This document shows, piece by piece, positions 37,985-46,819 of a stretch of DNA of 64,000 nucleotides. The notes under the pieces are model-generated. The model did no database searches. It was given only the letters and a program-made list of their open reading frames with translations, and had not been told where the DNA came from. Origin of the DNA: DASRWI01 sp035654655 (GTDB lineage Bacteria > Bacteroidota > Ignavibacteria > Ignavibacteriales > Ignavibacteriaceae); contig DASRWI010000043.1 in assembly GCA_035654655.1 (NCBI GenBank), positions 124,001 to 188,000 of the forward strand, written 5' to 3'. Position 1 is the stretch's first letter. Every line of letters starts with the position of its first letter. A program made the translations under genes and the position numbers.

Positions 37985-38668
37985 CTAACTGAACAATTCC
38001 TTAAATTTCTCGTAATTGAGGATTCTTAATTTTGAACCATCTAATTCTACAAGTCCTTTTTTTGCAAATGAATGTAAAGTTCTGGAAATTGTTTCTCTAG
38101 ATGTACCTGCCATATTTGCAAGGTCGTGTTGATAAGGAAGTTTATCTATTTCAACGGTTCCCTGTTTAATCTTACCCTGGTCATCTGCTAATTGAAGTAT
38201 AACAGTTGCAACTTTTCCTTCAGCATCTTTTAATGATAAAGATTTTATTTTCATATCAGCAGAGCGTAATCTTTGAGTTAGCTCCTGCAATAATGAAATT
38301 GCAACTTCAGGTTTAGATTGTAATAAATCAAGGAAGTCATTTCTCTGTATCATAAATAGTTCAGTATCTTCAACTGCAGTAACATTTGCAGATCTTGCTA
38401 ATCCATCAAGTATTGCCATTTCACCAAAGAAATCACTATCACTAAGGATTGTTAGAATAACTTCTTTTCCATCATCACTTACACGGGAAATTTTAACTTT
38501 ACCTTCAGCAATAACAAAAAGGGCTGAACCGGTTTCATGTTCAAATAAAATTACAGAATCTTTTTTAAAAGTTTTTCTTGTACCTATTCTAGCTATTTGT
38601 TCAATTGAATTTTCGTCAAGTTCTGAAAAAATTGGCACATATTTAAGGAAATCATTAGGTTTTTCCAT
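37985..38668 (-). CDS. Crp/Fnr-family transcriptional regulator
   Basis: 227 residues. N-terminal cyclic-nucleotide-binding beta-roll (about 15-125; KISRVSDDGKEVIL, DSDFFGEMAILDGLARSANV with the phosphate-cassette-like GEMAxLDxxxRxA), a dimerisation helix (about 115-140), and a winged helix with recognition motif MAGTSRETISRTLHSF (near 185). The cassette keeps the Arg in LARSA, so cAMP or another cyclic nucleotide could bind; there is no Cys cluster for iron-sulfur sensing. First gene of the six-gene run, so it may control it. Confidence 0.88.
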   Translation of the reverse strand: MEKPNDFLKYVPIFSELDENSIEQIARIGTRKTFKKDSVILFEHETGSALFVIAEGKVKISRVSDDGKEVILTILSDSDFFGEMAILDGLARSANVTAVEDTELFMIQRNDFLDLLQSKPEVAISLLQELTQRLRSADMKIKSLSLKDAEGKVATVILQLADDQGKIKQGTVEIDKLPYQHDLANMAGTSRETISRTLHSFAKKGLVELDGSKLRILNYEKFKELFS

Positions 38669-38776
38669 TATTATAATTCCTCATTTTGTATTATTAAAGT
38701 AAAGTAATATAAATTTGAGATATAACAAAGTAAGCACAACATATTTATTAAAAAATTGAAAGTTTAAAATACGAAC

Positions 38777-38810
38777 AAAAAAAGCAAAGATGAAGTTTCT
38801 TTGCTTTTTT
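38777..38810 (-). terminator. Terminator of the envelope operon
   Basis: Stem AAAAAAGCAAAGA / TCTTTGCTTTTTT around 38777-38810 with a 7-base loop. On the - strand it ends in T-rich sequence just after lpxD. It also lies upstream of the Crp/Fnr gene promoter region. Confidence 0.8.
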
Positions 38811-38838
38811 TAAAAATAATGGTTTATCAAACTTTTTT

Positions 38839-39879
38839 TTACTTATTTACTTGTTCCTTAAGCTTTTTAATTTCTTCTTCAAGCTCTTTAATTTTATCAG
38901 CATATTCAGGAAGGCTTCTAATATGAGCTTCGAGTTTAAGAGCGTGCCTGAATTCTTTTGCAGGTGAACCGAAGTATGTGCCTGCTTTAGGAATTCCTTT
39001 TGAAACTCCCGATTGTGCTATAAGAACTACATTATCAGCAATATCAATATGTCCTACAATTCCAACCTGCCCTGCAATCATACAGTTTTTACCAATATGA
39101 GCACTCCCTGATAATCCGGTTTGAGATGAAATGACAGAATTTTCGCCTATGGTTACATTATGAGCTACCTGCACCATATTATCAAGCTTAACATTTTTTT
39201 TAATGACTGTTGATCCCAAGGATGCTCTGTCAACGCATACATTTGCACCAAGCTCAACGTCATCTTCAATTATAACATTGCCAATTTGAGGTATTTTTTG
39301 GAACCATCCATTTTCATCTTTAAAGAAGCCGAAACCATCTGAACCAATTACAGTTCCCGGATGAATAATTACTCTTTTACCTACTTTGCAATCTTCTCTA
39401 ATGCTTACATTTTGAAAAATAATTGAACCATCTCCAACTTCAGCATTTTCCAATAAGACTGTATTGTGAAAAATTTTAACATTATCACCAACAATGCAAT
39501 TAGCCGAAATTACAACATTTTTTCCTATTGCAGTGTCCTTCCCAATTTTTGCACTTGGATGAATTGATGCAGTTGTATCAATTCCTTCAAGAGGAAATTT
39601 TGGATAGAAGAAGTGAATTAGTATTTTAAAAAATGCTTTGTTAGGGTCGTCAACTTCAATATAAGTTATATCATCTCTGGTTTTGTTAAACCCGGGTTTA
39701 ACTAATATTGCTGATGCTTTTGTTTGAGGAAAATATTTTTCGTATGCCGGTAAGTAAAGAAAAGTTAAGTCACCCTGATTTGCTTCTTCAATTTTGGCAA
39801 GTCCTTTTAATTCAGTTTGTTCATCGCCAAAAATTTTGCCGCCCGTTAATTGGGCGGCTTCAATTGCTTTTATATTCAT
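38839..39879 (-). CDS. lpxD: UDP-3-O-acylglucosamine N-acyltransferase LpxD
   Basis: 346 residues. N-terminal uridine-binding domain (about 1-100; GDLTFLYLPAYEKYF), then a left-handed beta-helix of hexapeptide repeats (about 103-310) with the catalytic His in QVAHNVTIG (near 240) and the PAGTYFGSPA exit. The final 35 residues are a coiled coil (ELEEEIKKLKEQ). Adds the second acyl chain in lipid A synthesis, so the cell should make lipopolysaccharide. Last gene of uppS-bamA-skp-skp-lpxD, seven bases after skp. Confidence 0.94.
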   Translation of the reverse strand: MNIKAIEAAQLTGGKIFGDEQTELKGLAKIEEANQGDLTFLYLPAYEKYFPQTKASAILVKPGFNKTRDDITYIEVDDPNKAFFKILIHFFYPKFPLEGIDTTASIHPSAKIGKDTAIGKNVVISANCIVGDNVKIFHNTVLLENAEVGDGSIIFQNVSIREDCKVGKRVIIHPGTVIGSDGFGFFKDENGWFQKIPQIGNVIIEDDVELGANVCVDRASLGSTVIKKNVKLDNMVQVAHNVTIGENSVISSQTGLSGSAHIGKNCMIAGQVGIVGHIDIADNVVLIAQSGVSKGIPKAGTYFGSPAKEFRHALKLEAHIRSLPEYADKIKELEEEIKKLKEQVNK

Positions 39880-39885
39880 TAAAGG

Positions 39886-40401
39886 TTATTCTATTTTTAA
39901 TCTTTCAAGGACTTTACCAGTAATATCATATTCTTCTTTAGCATAAAGAAGCATAACATCACCGCTTCTATCAAAAACAAAATCAAGTCCTTCATCTTCA
40001 GCAACTAATTTTACAGCAGTAAAAACTTTATTCTGAACAGGTTTCATTACTTCATCCTGTTTCTGAAATAATTCACCATTAGTTCCGAATTTCTTTTCTC
40101 TGTAATCTGCAATCTGCTGCTCAAGCGTAACCATTTCTTTTTCTGTTTCCGCACGAACTTGTTCTGACATAATTAGTTTTCTTTTTTCATAGTCATCATA
40201 CTTTGACTGCCATTGCTTTTCCAATTTGCTTAACTCACCTTGCCATTCCTGAATTATACCGTCAAGTTTCTGACGGGCATCCTGTGCATCGGGGAATTTA
40301 TCCATAATTGCATCCGAATCAACATAGCCAATTTTTAATTGAGCAAATACTGATGCTGATAAAGCAAATAGAAATGTGAAAATAAAAATAACCTTTTTCA
40401 T
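39886..40401 (-). CDS. OmpH/Skp-family periplasmic chaperone, copy 2
   Basis: 171 residues. Signal peptide (MKKVIFIFTFLFALSASVFA), then a short beta segment (KIGYVDSDAIMDKFP), a long alpha-helical hairpin (about 40-125, charged heptads) and the closing strand (FVFDRSGDVMLLYA). Skp is a trimeric jellyfish-shaped holdase that escorts outer-membrane proteins to BamA. Second of two tandem paralogues. Confidence 0.9.
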   Translation of the reverse strand: MKKVIFIFTFLFALSASVFAQLKIGYVDSDAIMDKFPDAQDARQKLDGIIQEWQGELSKLEKQWQSKYDDYEKRKLIMSEQVRAETEKEMVTLEQQIADYREKKFGTNGELFQKQDEVMKPVQNKVFTAVKLVAEDEGLDFVFDRSGDVMLLYAKEEYDITGKVLERLKIE

Positions 40402-40435
40402 AAAAGTTCCTGTTTTATTTCTTTAGCCGAAATAA

Positions 40436-40963
40436 TTATTTTGAAGTTTTTAATTTATCTAATACTTTGTAAGTAATGTCAAAAGAACTATCAGCATAAG
40501 GTAATACTAAATCACCACTCTTATCAAATACAAATTGCATACCTTCAGCTTTAGCTACTTCTTCAATAGCTTTATAGATTCTTTCTTTAATAGGTTTTAA
40601 CATTGCATCTTGTCTTTTATAATATTCACCGGTTCCCTGAGCAAATTTATCCTGTTGAAATTTACGGATAGCATCTTCCTGACCAATAATCTGCTGCTGA
40701 ATTTTTTTCTTTTGGTCTTCTTTCATTGTGTTAACCTGCTTTTGATAATCAGCAACTGCTTTTTGATAACTAACAGTCATTGTATCTAATTGATTCTGCC
40801 ATTGATTTCCTAAAGCTTCCAAATCTTCTCTTGCTTTAATAGCTTCAGGAAGCTGTTCAGAAATTTTCTGAATATCAACATGACCTAATTTTTGGGTGGT
40901 CTGAGCTGATGTGAAATTATAACCTAAAAGCAAAATTGTTATAATTAAAAAATACTTCTTCAC
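40436..40963 (-). CDS. OmpH/Skp-family periplasmic chaperone, copy 1
   Basis: 175 residues from a GTG at 40963, chosen because GAGGT lies six bases upstream and because it gives a normal signal peptide (KKYFLIITILLLGYNFTSAQ); the longer reading to 41095 runs into bamA. Same plan as its neighbour: KLGHVDIQKISEQLP, a helical hairpin rich in Gln/Lys, and the end FVFDKSGDLVLPYADSS. First after bamA, so both chaperones are made with their receptor. Confidence 0.88.
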   Translation of the reverse strand: MKKYFLIITILLLGYNFTSAQTTQKLGHVDIQKISEQLPEAIKAREDLEALGNQWQNQLDTMTVSYQKAVADYQKQVNTMKEDQKKKIQQQIIGQEDAIRKFQQDKFAQGTGEYYKRQDAMLKPIKERIYKAIEEVAKAEGMQFVFDKSGDLVLPYADSSFDITYKVLDKLKTSK

Positions 40964-41000
40964 GTATGTACCTCTATTATATTGATTATTATTAAATAAA

Positions 41001-43493
41001 TTAAAAACCTTTACCAAATTGGAAATGGAATAACCATGCAGGATCTTTTCCTTCAGTAGTTCTTCTATCAAATCCATAACCAAAATCGAAACCAATTAAT
41101 CCGATAGGATTAATTAAAAGTCTTGCACCAACACCAACTGACCTTCTTAAATTAAAAATATCAGTTTTGTTTAAGTCTTCAAAAACATTACCTGCTTCAG
41201 CAAAACCCAAAACATAAATTGGAATAGGTTCAACAGCTAAAGCAAATCTTAATTCAGCAGTGTACTTGGTCATAAACTGACCACCAATTACTTCTCCATT
41301 TTTATTTCTTGGACCAACTGTTCTATCATCATAACCTCTTAAAGGAACAGTTGCAATTGCTAAACCGCTTCCGCCCATATAGAAATATTCAAAAGGGGTT
41401 ATACTTGTATTAGGAACTAATTTTTCCAGGTAACCAACATCTGCTGATGTATACAAAGCAACCTTGGTAGAATTAAATAATCTCTTATACCATTCTGCTT
41501 TAAACAAAATCTTGTAGTAATCCACATTACCGGGTAACAATGGACCACCTGATAATTCTCCATCTAACGATAAGGATGAACCCTGAGATGGGAATATTGG
41601 ATTATCAATATCTCTTCTGCTTATTGTTGCACCAAGAGTAAACTGATGAGTAATTCCTTCAGGATACCAGTTCTGTCCTTCAATTACATTATTGTATTGA
41701 TATCTGAACAATCCCTGAATATAGAAATAATCATCCGGCCATTTTAACCTTCTACCAACTCTTGCAGTTCCACCAGTTTGACGCATATCGTAAATATATG
41801 CCTGCCTTGTATCAAATAATTCCACTCCAACAAGAGTAGGAGTATCAAACATCCAGGGCTCGGTGAAACCTAAAGTGAAAGTTCTATATAAACTTCCAAC
41901 ACCAAATTGCCAGTTGAAACTTAATATCTGTCCACCACCTAATGAGAATGGTTCTGAAATTGAGAAGTTATTTAGAGTAACACCTACAGCACCACTAAAA
42001 CCAAAACTTCCACTATAACCCACAGATGCATTTAAGTAATCACTTGATTTTTCTTCAACTCTGAAAGTAACATCTACAGTGCTGTCATTTCTTAATGCGT
42101 AATCAATTCCCTGAGGTCCATACAATTTTTCAACATTAAAAAATTGAAGGTTAGCTAACTGCTGAACACTTCTAAATAATAAACCTCTATTGAAATAATC
42201 ACCGGGAATAGTGAAAAGTTCTCTTCTAATAACTTTATCTTTAGTCTTATCATTCCCTAAGATACTCACATTACCAATTCTAAATTGATTTTTTTCCTGA
42301 ACTCTGATAAGAATATCAACTGAATCTCCTGCAACTCTTTTTTCATCAGGCTGCAAGTTGAAAGTTAAATAACCATTATCCAGATACATAGCCATTACAT
42401 CAGTTTGTTTTTCATTACCTCTAAGGTTTTGTTCAAACTTTTCGTAATTATAAATGTCACCTTTTCTAAGCTCAAGTCTTTCAGTAAGCTGTTCATCAGT
42501 ATAAATTGTATTACCTTCCCACTCAATATTTCTAATTCTATACTGTGGACCTTCATAAACATTTATCTGAATATTAGCATCTTTTTTATTGTTGGTTAAC
42601 ATAACAGTATCAGATACTACTTCAGCATCACGATATCCATTCTTCCAATAATATTTTTCAATTAACTTTTTATCTTCTTCATATTTCTTATTATCTAACT
42701 TTGCACTGCTCCAAAACTTCCACCATTTTGCGGTTTCAGTTTCAGCTAATTGACCTCTAAGTTCAGAATCATCAAATGCTTTATTCCCGGTAAATTCAAT
42801 ATTTCTAACAGTTACTCTATCATTTTCATTGATATCAAATTTTACAACAATTCTATTTTTTATTTTATCAATAAGATTAGAATAAACAAGATTATTCCTC
42901 GGATACTCAATTGTGTATTCATCAGAAAAATCTTTTTCATTTCTCCAGGTGACAACAATATCATCGGAAGTTGTATCGCTTGCATAAAAAACATAATTGA
43001 TTATGTTGATGTTCGCGTTTAAGTAGCCTTCATCTTCATATTCTTTAAGAAGTCTTTGTTTAATTTTTGAAATATCCTGGGGCTTTAAGATTTGACCGCG
43101 GATGAAACTAAGTTTTTCTTCTATTTTAGAATCACTTAACTCATCATTACCTTCATAGATAGCTTTTTCAATACGGGGAAATTCTTTAACACTGATAATT
43201 AAAAAAACACCATCAGCAACTTCTTTGTCTATTTCAATTTTAATATCAGAAAAAATATTTAATGAGTATAATCTTCTAATAGCTTCTAAAGTCTTGTCAC
43301 CCGGAATTTGTACTTCATCACCATTCTTCAAACCTGAATTTGCAATAACAGTATTAGCATCGGCAGATATATTCCCCTGAACAGCAATACCTAAAATTTT
43401 ATAGGTACTTGTCTGTGCAAAAGATGAAATTGCAGAAAATAAAAAGATAAAGATGAAATATTTAAACAGTTTCTTTAGGGAGGTTCGAGACAT
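41001..43493 (-). CDS. bamA: Outer membrane protein assembly factor BamA
   Basis: 830 residues. Signal peptide to about residue 27 (SAISSFAQ), five POTRA domains (about 28-440; for example GNISADANTVIANSG, EFTGNKAFDDSELRG, EWEGNTIYTDEQL, SILGNDKTKDKVI), and a 16-strand barrel with the L6 motif region (PLRGYDDRTVGP near 720) and a C-terminal Phe (FGKGF). Inserts beta-barrel proteins into the outer membrane. Its start lies 32 bases inside uppS; no other plausible start keeps the signal peptide, and AAAGG sits eight bases upstream. Confidence 0.94.
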   Translation of the reverse strand: MSRTSLKKLFKYFIFIFLFSAISSFAQTSTYKILGIAVQGNISADANTVIANSGLKNGDEVQIPGDKTLEAIRRLYSLNIFSDIKIEIDKEVADGVFLIISVKEFPRIEKAIYEGNDELSDSKIEEKLSFIRGQILKPQDISKIKQRLLKEYEDEGYLNANINIINYVFYASDTTSDDIVVTWRNEKDFSDEYTIEYPRNNLVYSNLIDKIKNRIVVKFDINENDRVTVRNIEFTGNKAFDDSELRGQLAETETAKWWKFWSSAKLDNKKYEEDKKLIEKYYWKNGYRDAEVVSDTVMLTNNKKDANIQINVYEGPQYRIRNIEWEGNTIYTDEQLTERLELRKGDIYNYEKFEQNLRGNEKQTDVMAMYLDNGYLTFNLQPDEKRVAGDSVDILIRVQEKNQFRIGNVSILGNDKTKDKVIRRELFTIPGDYFNRGLLFRSVQQLANLQFFNVEKLYGPQGIDYALRNDSTVDVTFRVEEKSSDYLNASVGYSGSFGFSGAVGVTLNNFSISEPFSLGGGQILSFNWQFGVGSLYRTFTLGFTEPWMFDTPTLVGVELFDTRQAYIYDMRQTGGTARVGRRLKWPDDYFYIQGLFRYQYNNVIEGQNWYPEGITHQFTLGATISRRDIDNPIFPSQGSSLSLDGELSGGPLLPGNVDYYKILFKAEWYKRLFNSTKVALYTSADVGYLEKLVPNTSITPFEYFYMGGSGLAIATVPLRGYDDRTVGPRNKNGEVIGGQFMTKYTAELRFALAVEPIPIYVLGFAEAGNVFEDLNKTDIFNLRRSVGVGARLLINPIGLIGFDFGYGFDRRTTEGKDPAWLFHFQFGKGF

Positions 43494-44283
43494 TCTTTAA
43501 ACCTTTGTCATTCTTTTTTAATTGTTCACTTACTTTGCCGAATCTTCGTTCTCTTTTTTGAAAATCCAAAATAGCATCGTATAATTTATTTCTCCTAAAA
43601 TCAGGCCAAAACACGTCAGTTATATAAAACTCTGTATAAGCAATCTGCCAAAGAAGAAAGTTACTGACTCTGAATTCACCGCTTGTTCTAATAAGCAGGT
43701 CAGGGTCAGGCATATCTTTGGTCGTTAAAAATCCTGATATAAATTTTTCATCAATGTCTTCAGGATTAATTTTTTCATTTTTTGCAGTACTAACTATACT
43801 CTTAATAGCTTCCAGTAGTTCCCATCTTCCGCTATAACTTAACGCCAAATTAAGAGTCATTCTTCTATTATTCTTAGTTTTTTCTATAGATTCAAAAAGT
43901 TCTTTTTGTACTTCAACAGGAAGAGAGTTAATACCTCCTATTGTAGTTAGACGTATATCATTCTTATTAAGTTCATCAGTTTCATCTTTCAAACTTTTTA
44001 CAAGAAGGCGCATTAAAGTTGAAACTTCATCTTTAGGTCTTTTCCAATTTTCAGTAGAGAAAGTATATAAGGTAAGATATTTAACACCAAGCTGGGCACA
44101 GGCTTCTACTGCATCCCTAACAGAATCGACACCCTTTTTATGACCTGCCACTCTGGGTAATCCTCTTTTGCGGGCCCAACGTCCATTGCCATCCATAATA
44201 ATGGCTATATGAGTTGGGATAGCACCTGATTTTTTAATCTTCTCTTGTAATTTTTTATCTGCTTCAGATTGGTTTTTAGCCAA
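43462..44283 (-). CDS. uppS: Isoprenyl (undecaprenyl) diphosphate synthase UppS
   Basis: 273 residues. cis-Prenyltransferase signatures: HIAIIMDGNGRWARKRGLPR (near residue 26, Asp of the active site), GHKKGVDSVR (near 48), LTLYTFSTENWKRP (near 72), and the end of the fold DLLIRTSGEFRVSNFLLWQ (near 195). Makes the C55 carrier lipid for peptidoglycan and lipopolysaccharide. First gene of the envelope operon. A 25-residue N-terminal tail of charged residues precedes the fold. Confidence 0.94.
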   Translation of the reverse strand: MAKNQSEADKKLQEKIKKSGAIPTHIAIIMDGNGRWARKRGLPRVAGHKKGVDSVRDAVEACAQLGVKYLTLYTFSTENWKRPKDEVSTLMRLLVKSLKDETDELNKNDIRLTTIGGINSLPVEVQKELFESIEKTKNNRRMTLNLALSYSGRWELLEAIKSIVSTAKNEKINPEDIDEKFISGFLTTKDMPDPDLLIRTSGEFRVSNFLLWQIAYTEFYITDVFWPDFRRNKLYDAILDFQKRERRFGKVSEQLKKNDKGLKNVSNLPKETV

Positions 44284-44314
44284 TTTTTATCCTAAAAAAA
44301 TGATAAAACGTGTA

Positions 44315-44343
44315 AAATTAACTTTAAGGTAAACTATTGTCAA
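44315..44343 (-). promoter_or_regulatory. Probable promoter of the uppS-lpxD operon
   Basis: On the - strand: TTGACA (44338-44343), 17 bases, TAATTT (44315-44320), about 30 bases before the uppS ATG. An inverted repeat CAAGAT / ATCTTG (44341-44346, 44352-44357) overlaps the -35 and could be an operator. Confidence 0.5.
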
Positions 44344-44452
44344 GATAAACAATCTTGTATTTAGGTCAATAAGAAAGTTAAGAACTTTAACAAGATAATA
44401 AAAGGTAAAAAGCTGATATTTTAATGAATATTTTTACTTTTTGTTTAAAATA

Positions 44453-44478
44453 AAAATGCCCCGGACTCGGGGCATTTT
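44453..44478 (-). terminator. Terminator of rpsT
   Basis: 10-bp stem AAAATGCCCC / GGGGCATTTT (44453-44462, 44469-44478) with a 6-base loop, followed on the - strand by a T-rich tail. Confidence 0.9.
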
Positions 44479-44497
44479 ATAAATTCATAATGCAAAA

Positions 44498-44767
44498 TTA
44501 TTTTGCAGCAGGTGTACTTAAGCCGGTTAAATGTTTAGTTAAAGCAGATTTTTTTCTTGCTGCTGTATTTCTGTGAATTTTACCTTTTGTAGTACTTCTA
44601 TCAAGAATAGCAACTGCTTCTTTGTATAATTTTTCTGCTTCTTCCTTTTCGGTAGCATTCATTGCTTTTCTTACATAAGTCTTCAATTTTGACTCTGCAA
44701 TCTTATTCACATTCTTTTTCCTGGCGTTGGTACGTATTCTTTTCTTTGCCGATGGATGATTAGCCAT
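44498..44767 (-). CDS. rpsT: 30S ribosomal protein S20
   Basis: 89 residues, very basic, mostly helical. Begins MANHPSAKKRIRTNARKK, the usual S20 opening, and contains the IHRNTAARKKSALTKHL motif near residue 64 that contacts 16S rRNA. Has its own promoter (44807-44835) and terminator, as is common for rpsT. Confidence 0.96.
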   Translation of the reverse strand: MANHPSAKKRIRTNARKKNVNKIAESKLKTYVRKAMNATEKEEAEKLYKEAVAILDRSTTKGKIHRNTAARKKSALTKHLTGLSTPAAK

Positions 44768-44806
44768 TCTTAATAACCTTTGATAATCTTTTAAAAATTA
44801 AACTTA

Positions 44807-44835
44807 AATATAGGGATAATGTAGTTTTATGTCAA
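44807..44835 (-). promoter_or_regulatory. rpsT promoter
   Basis: On the - strand: TTGACA (44830-44835), 17-base spacer, TATATT (44807-44812), 40 bases before the rpsT start. The best consensus match in the window after that of lexA. Confidence 0.6.
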
Positions 44836-44876
44836 CTTATCATTTAGTATTTTTGCTGAAATAATTCCAGATTCCT

Positions 44877-45515
44877 ATGATTAAAATAAACGAAATATTC
44901 TATTCTATACAAGGTGAAAGTACCTATGCAGGATTACCATGTGTATTCATCAGGTTAACATACTGCAATCTGCGCTGTACTTATTGCGATACGGAATACG
45001 CCTTCTATGAAGGTACTGACTTTACAATTGAACAAATTTTGAATGAAATTAGTAAGTACAATTGCAAATTAATTGAAGTAACCGGCGGTGAACCCTTAAT
45101 GCAAGATGAATCACACCAGCTTATGGAAGCTCTTTGCAATGCCGGATATACTGTTCTACTTGAGACTGGAGGCAGCCTGCCGATTAACAAAGTTGACCCT
45201 CGGGTAAAAATTATTATGGACTTGAAAACACCATCTTCCGGTATGTTGAAGAAGAATAAGTATGATAATATCCAATTCCTTAAAAATACTGATGAAATAA
45301 AATTTGTTATCGGCTCTCGTGATGATTATGAGTGGGCTGTGGATGTCCTTGATACTTATAAGCTTACTGATAAATGTACAGTATTATTTTCTACGGTGTT
45401 CGATAAATTAAATATACGTGAATTAGCTGAATGGATTTTGAAGGATAATCTTAAAGTCCGTTTTCAATTGCAGATGCATAAGTTTATTTGGGAACCTGAC
45501 AGAAAAGGAGTTTAA
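44877..45515 (+). CDS. queE: 7-carboxy-7-deazaguanine synthase QueE
   Basis: 212-residue radical SAM enzyme. The cluster motif is CNLRCTYCDTEY (near residue 31, CX3CX2C), preceded by SIQGESTYAGLPCVFIRL, the QueE-type start, with EVTGGEPLMQ (near 68). Converts 6-carboxytetrahydropterin to CDG in queuosine/preQ0 synthesis. Directly before queD. Confidence 0.94.
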   Translation: MIKINEIFYSIQGESTYAGLPCVFIRLTYCNLRCTYCDTEYAFYEGTDFTIEQILNEISKYNCKLIEVTGGEPLMQDESHQLMEALCNAGYTVLLETGGSLPINKVDPRVKIIMDLKTPSSGMLKKNKYDNIQFLKNTDEIKFVIGSRDDYEWAVDVLDTYKLTDKCTVLFSTVFDKLNIRELAEWILKDNLKVRFQLQMHKFIWEPDRKGV

Positions 45516-45517
45516 TC

Positions 45518-45934
45518 TTGAGAATTGCTAAAGAATTTAATTGGGAAATGGGACATCGTCTTCCAAAGCATTTTGGTAAATGCAAAAACATACACGGACA
45601 CTCATACAAAATGTCAGTTGAGCTTGAGGGTGAAATTGACCCTAATACCGGAATGATAATGGATTACTATGATGTAAAGAAAATGGTTAATCCAATAGTA
45701 GAAGAACTTGACCACTGCTTTATGGTAAACTCAAAAGATAAAGATATAATTGCTTTCCTTGAAAAGGTGGATTCTAAAAAAGTTGTAGTGGATTTTGACT
45801 CAACTGTTGAAAACATTTGTATGTATATGCTTAATAAAATTAAGCAGGAGAATTTCCCATCCAACATTAAAAAATTAAAAGTAAGAATTTTTGAAACTTA
45901 CGACGACTATGCAGAAGCTGAGGTTACTCTTTAA
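45518..45934 (+). CDS. queD: 6-carboxy-5,6,7,8-tetrahydropterin synthase QueD
   Basis: 138 residues from a TTG at 45518 with a strong AAAGGAG nine bases upstream. The zinc and active-site motifs are intact: GHRLPKHFGKCKNIHGHSY (near residue 12), DYYDVK (near 50) and LDHCFM (near 66). Supplies the substrate of QueE. Stop overlaps the truA ATG (TAATG). Confidence 0.93.
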   Translation: MRIAKEFNWEMGHRLPKHFGKCKNIHGHSYKMSVELEGEIDPNTGMIMDYYDVKKMVNPIVEELDHCFMVNSKDKDIIAFLEKVDSKKVVVDFDSTVENICMYMLNKIKQENFPSNIKKLKVRIFETYDDYAEAEVTL

Positions 45935-46722
45935 TGGCAAGATTTAAAGTATATCTTGAATACGAAGGAACAAGATATAGCGGCTGGCAGATGCAGCCAA
46001 ATGCAAAGACAATACAAGGGACAATAATTTCAGCCTGCGAAAAAATTTTCAAAGACCAAAAAATTGTTTTTCAGGGAAGCGGAAGAACAGATGCAGGAGT
46101 ACACGCACTCCTTCAGGTTGCACACCTTGATGTTAAAACAATGCTTGCTCCTGAAATAATAAAACTAAAGCTGAATGACTCACTCCCCTATGATATAAAC
46201 ATACTTGAAGTTGAAAAGACCAATGCAGAATTCCATTCACGACACGATGCACTCTCACGTTCCTATCTATATTATATAGCAAAACAAAGAACAGCATTCG
46301 GAAAGAACTACGTCTGGTGGATAAAAGATAAATTGAATGTAAATGCAATGATAAGTGCATCTCAGTTATTTAAAGGTATGCACGACTTTGTTTCATTTGC
46401 CGATGAAGATAAAACAGAAAAATCCACTAAGGTATTATTAGAAGGAATAGAAATTCTTGAAGATGAAAATTCAATCATCATAAAAATAAAAGGTTCACAC
46501 TTCCTCTGGAAAATGGTAAGGAGAATAGTTGGGGTGTTAGTTGAAGTTGGAAGAGGAAGAAAGAATGAAAAAGATATATACAGATATTTAAACAGCAAAT
46601 CCAAAGAACCCGCAGAATACACTGCTCCCCCATCAGGATTATTTCTTCAAAACGTAGGATACAAAGAAGAAAAGAAACAAAGAAAAATTAATTCAATGTC
46701 AACGAGCTTGTTTAGGTTTTAA
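45934..46722 (+). CDS. truA: tRNA pseudouridine(38-40) synthase TruA
   Basis: 262 residues. The active-site Asp lies in FQGSGRTDAGVHAL (near residue 49), with the TruA-typical VKTMLAPEIIKLKLNDSLP (near 70) and the second half's GSHFLWKMVRRIVGVLVEVG (near 190). Modifies the anticodon stem-loop of many tRNAs. The last 90 bases are repeated at 48103-48193, so the 3' end of this gene may have been brought by the inserted downstream segment. Confidence 0.94.
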   Translation: MARFKVYLEYEGTRYSGWQMQPNAKTIQGTIISACEKIFKDQKIVFQGSGRTDAGVHALLQVAHLDVKTMLAPEIIKLKLNDSLPYDINILEVEKTNAEFHSRHDALSRSYLYYIAKQRTAFGKNYVWWIKDKLNVNAMISASQLFKGMHDFVSFADEDKTEKSTKVLLEGIEILEDENSIIIKIKGSHFLWKMVRRIVGVLVEVGRGRKNEKDIYRYLNSKSKEPAEYTAPPSGLFLQNVGYKEEKKQRKINSMSTSLFRF

Positions 46723-46725
46723 ATA
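46634..46725 (+). repeat. Direct repeat, left copy (truA 3' end)
   Basis: About 92 bases matching 48103-48194 with seven differences, all transitions. Six of the seven do not change the encoded residue or the stop. Together the two copies flank the 46820-48100 cargo gene. Confidence 0.85.
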
Positions 46726-46733
46726 AACATTAT

Positions 46734-46796
46734 AAAGGTGTCTTTGCGAGGAGTTCTACGACGAAGCAATCTATGGCCTCCCACTTAGCAGTAAGA
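46734..46796. repeat. Possible dispersed intergenic repeat
   Basis: The stretch TTGCGAGGAGTTCTACGACG followed by AAGCAATCTATGGCC is unlike surrounding AT-rich spacer and resembles the short dispersed GC-richer repeats seen in other gaps of this window (52.0 kb, 62.2 kb). No coding content. Confidence 0.4.
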
Positions 46797-46819
46797 ATGC
46801 TTGTAATAATTAAGTTTTT

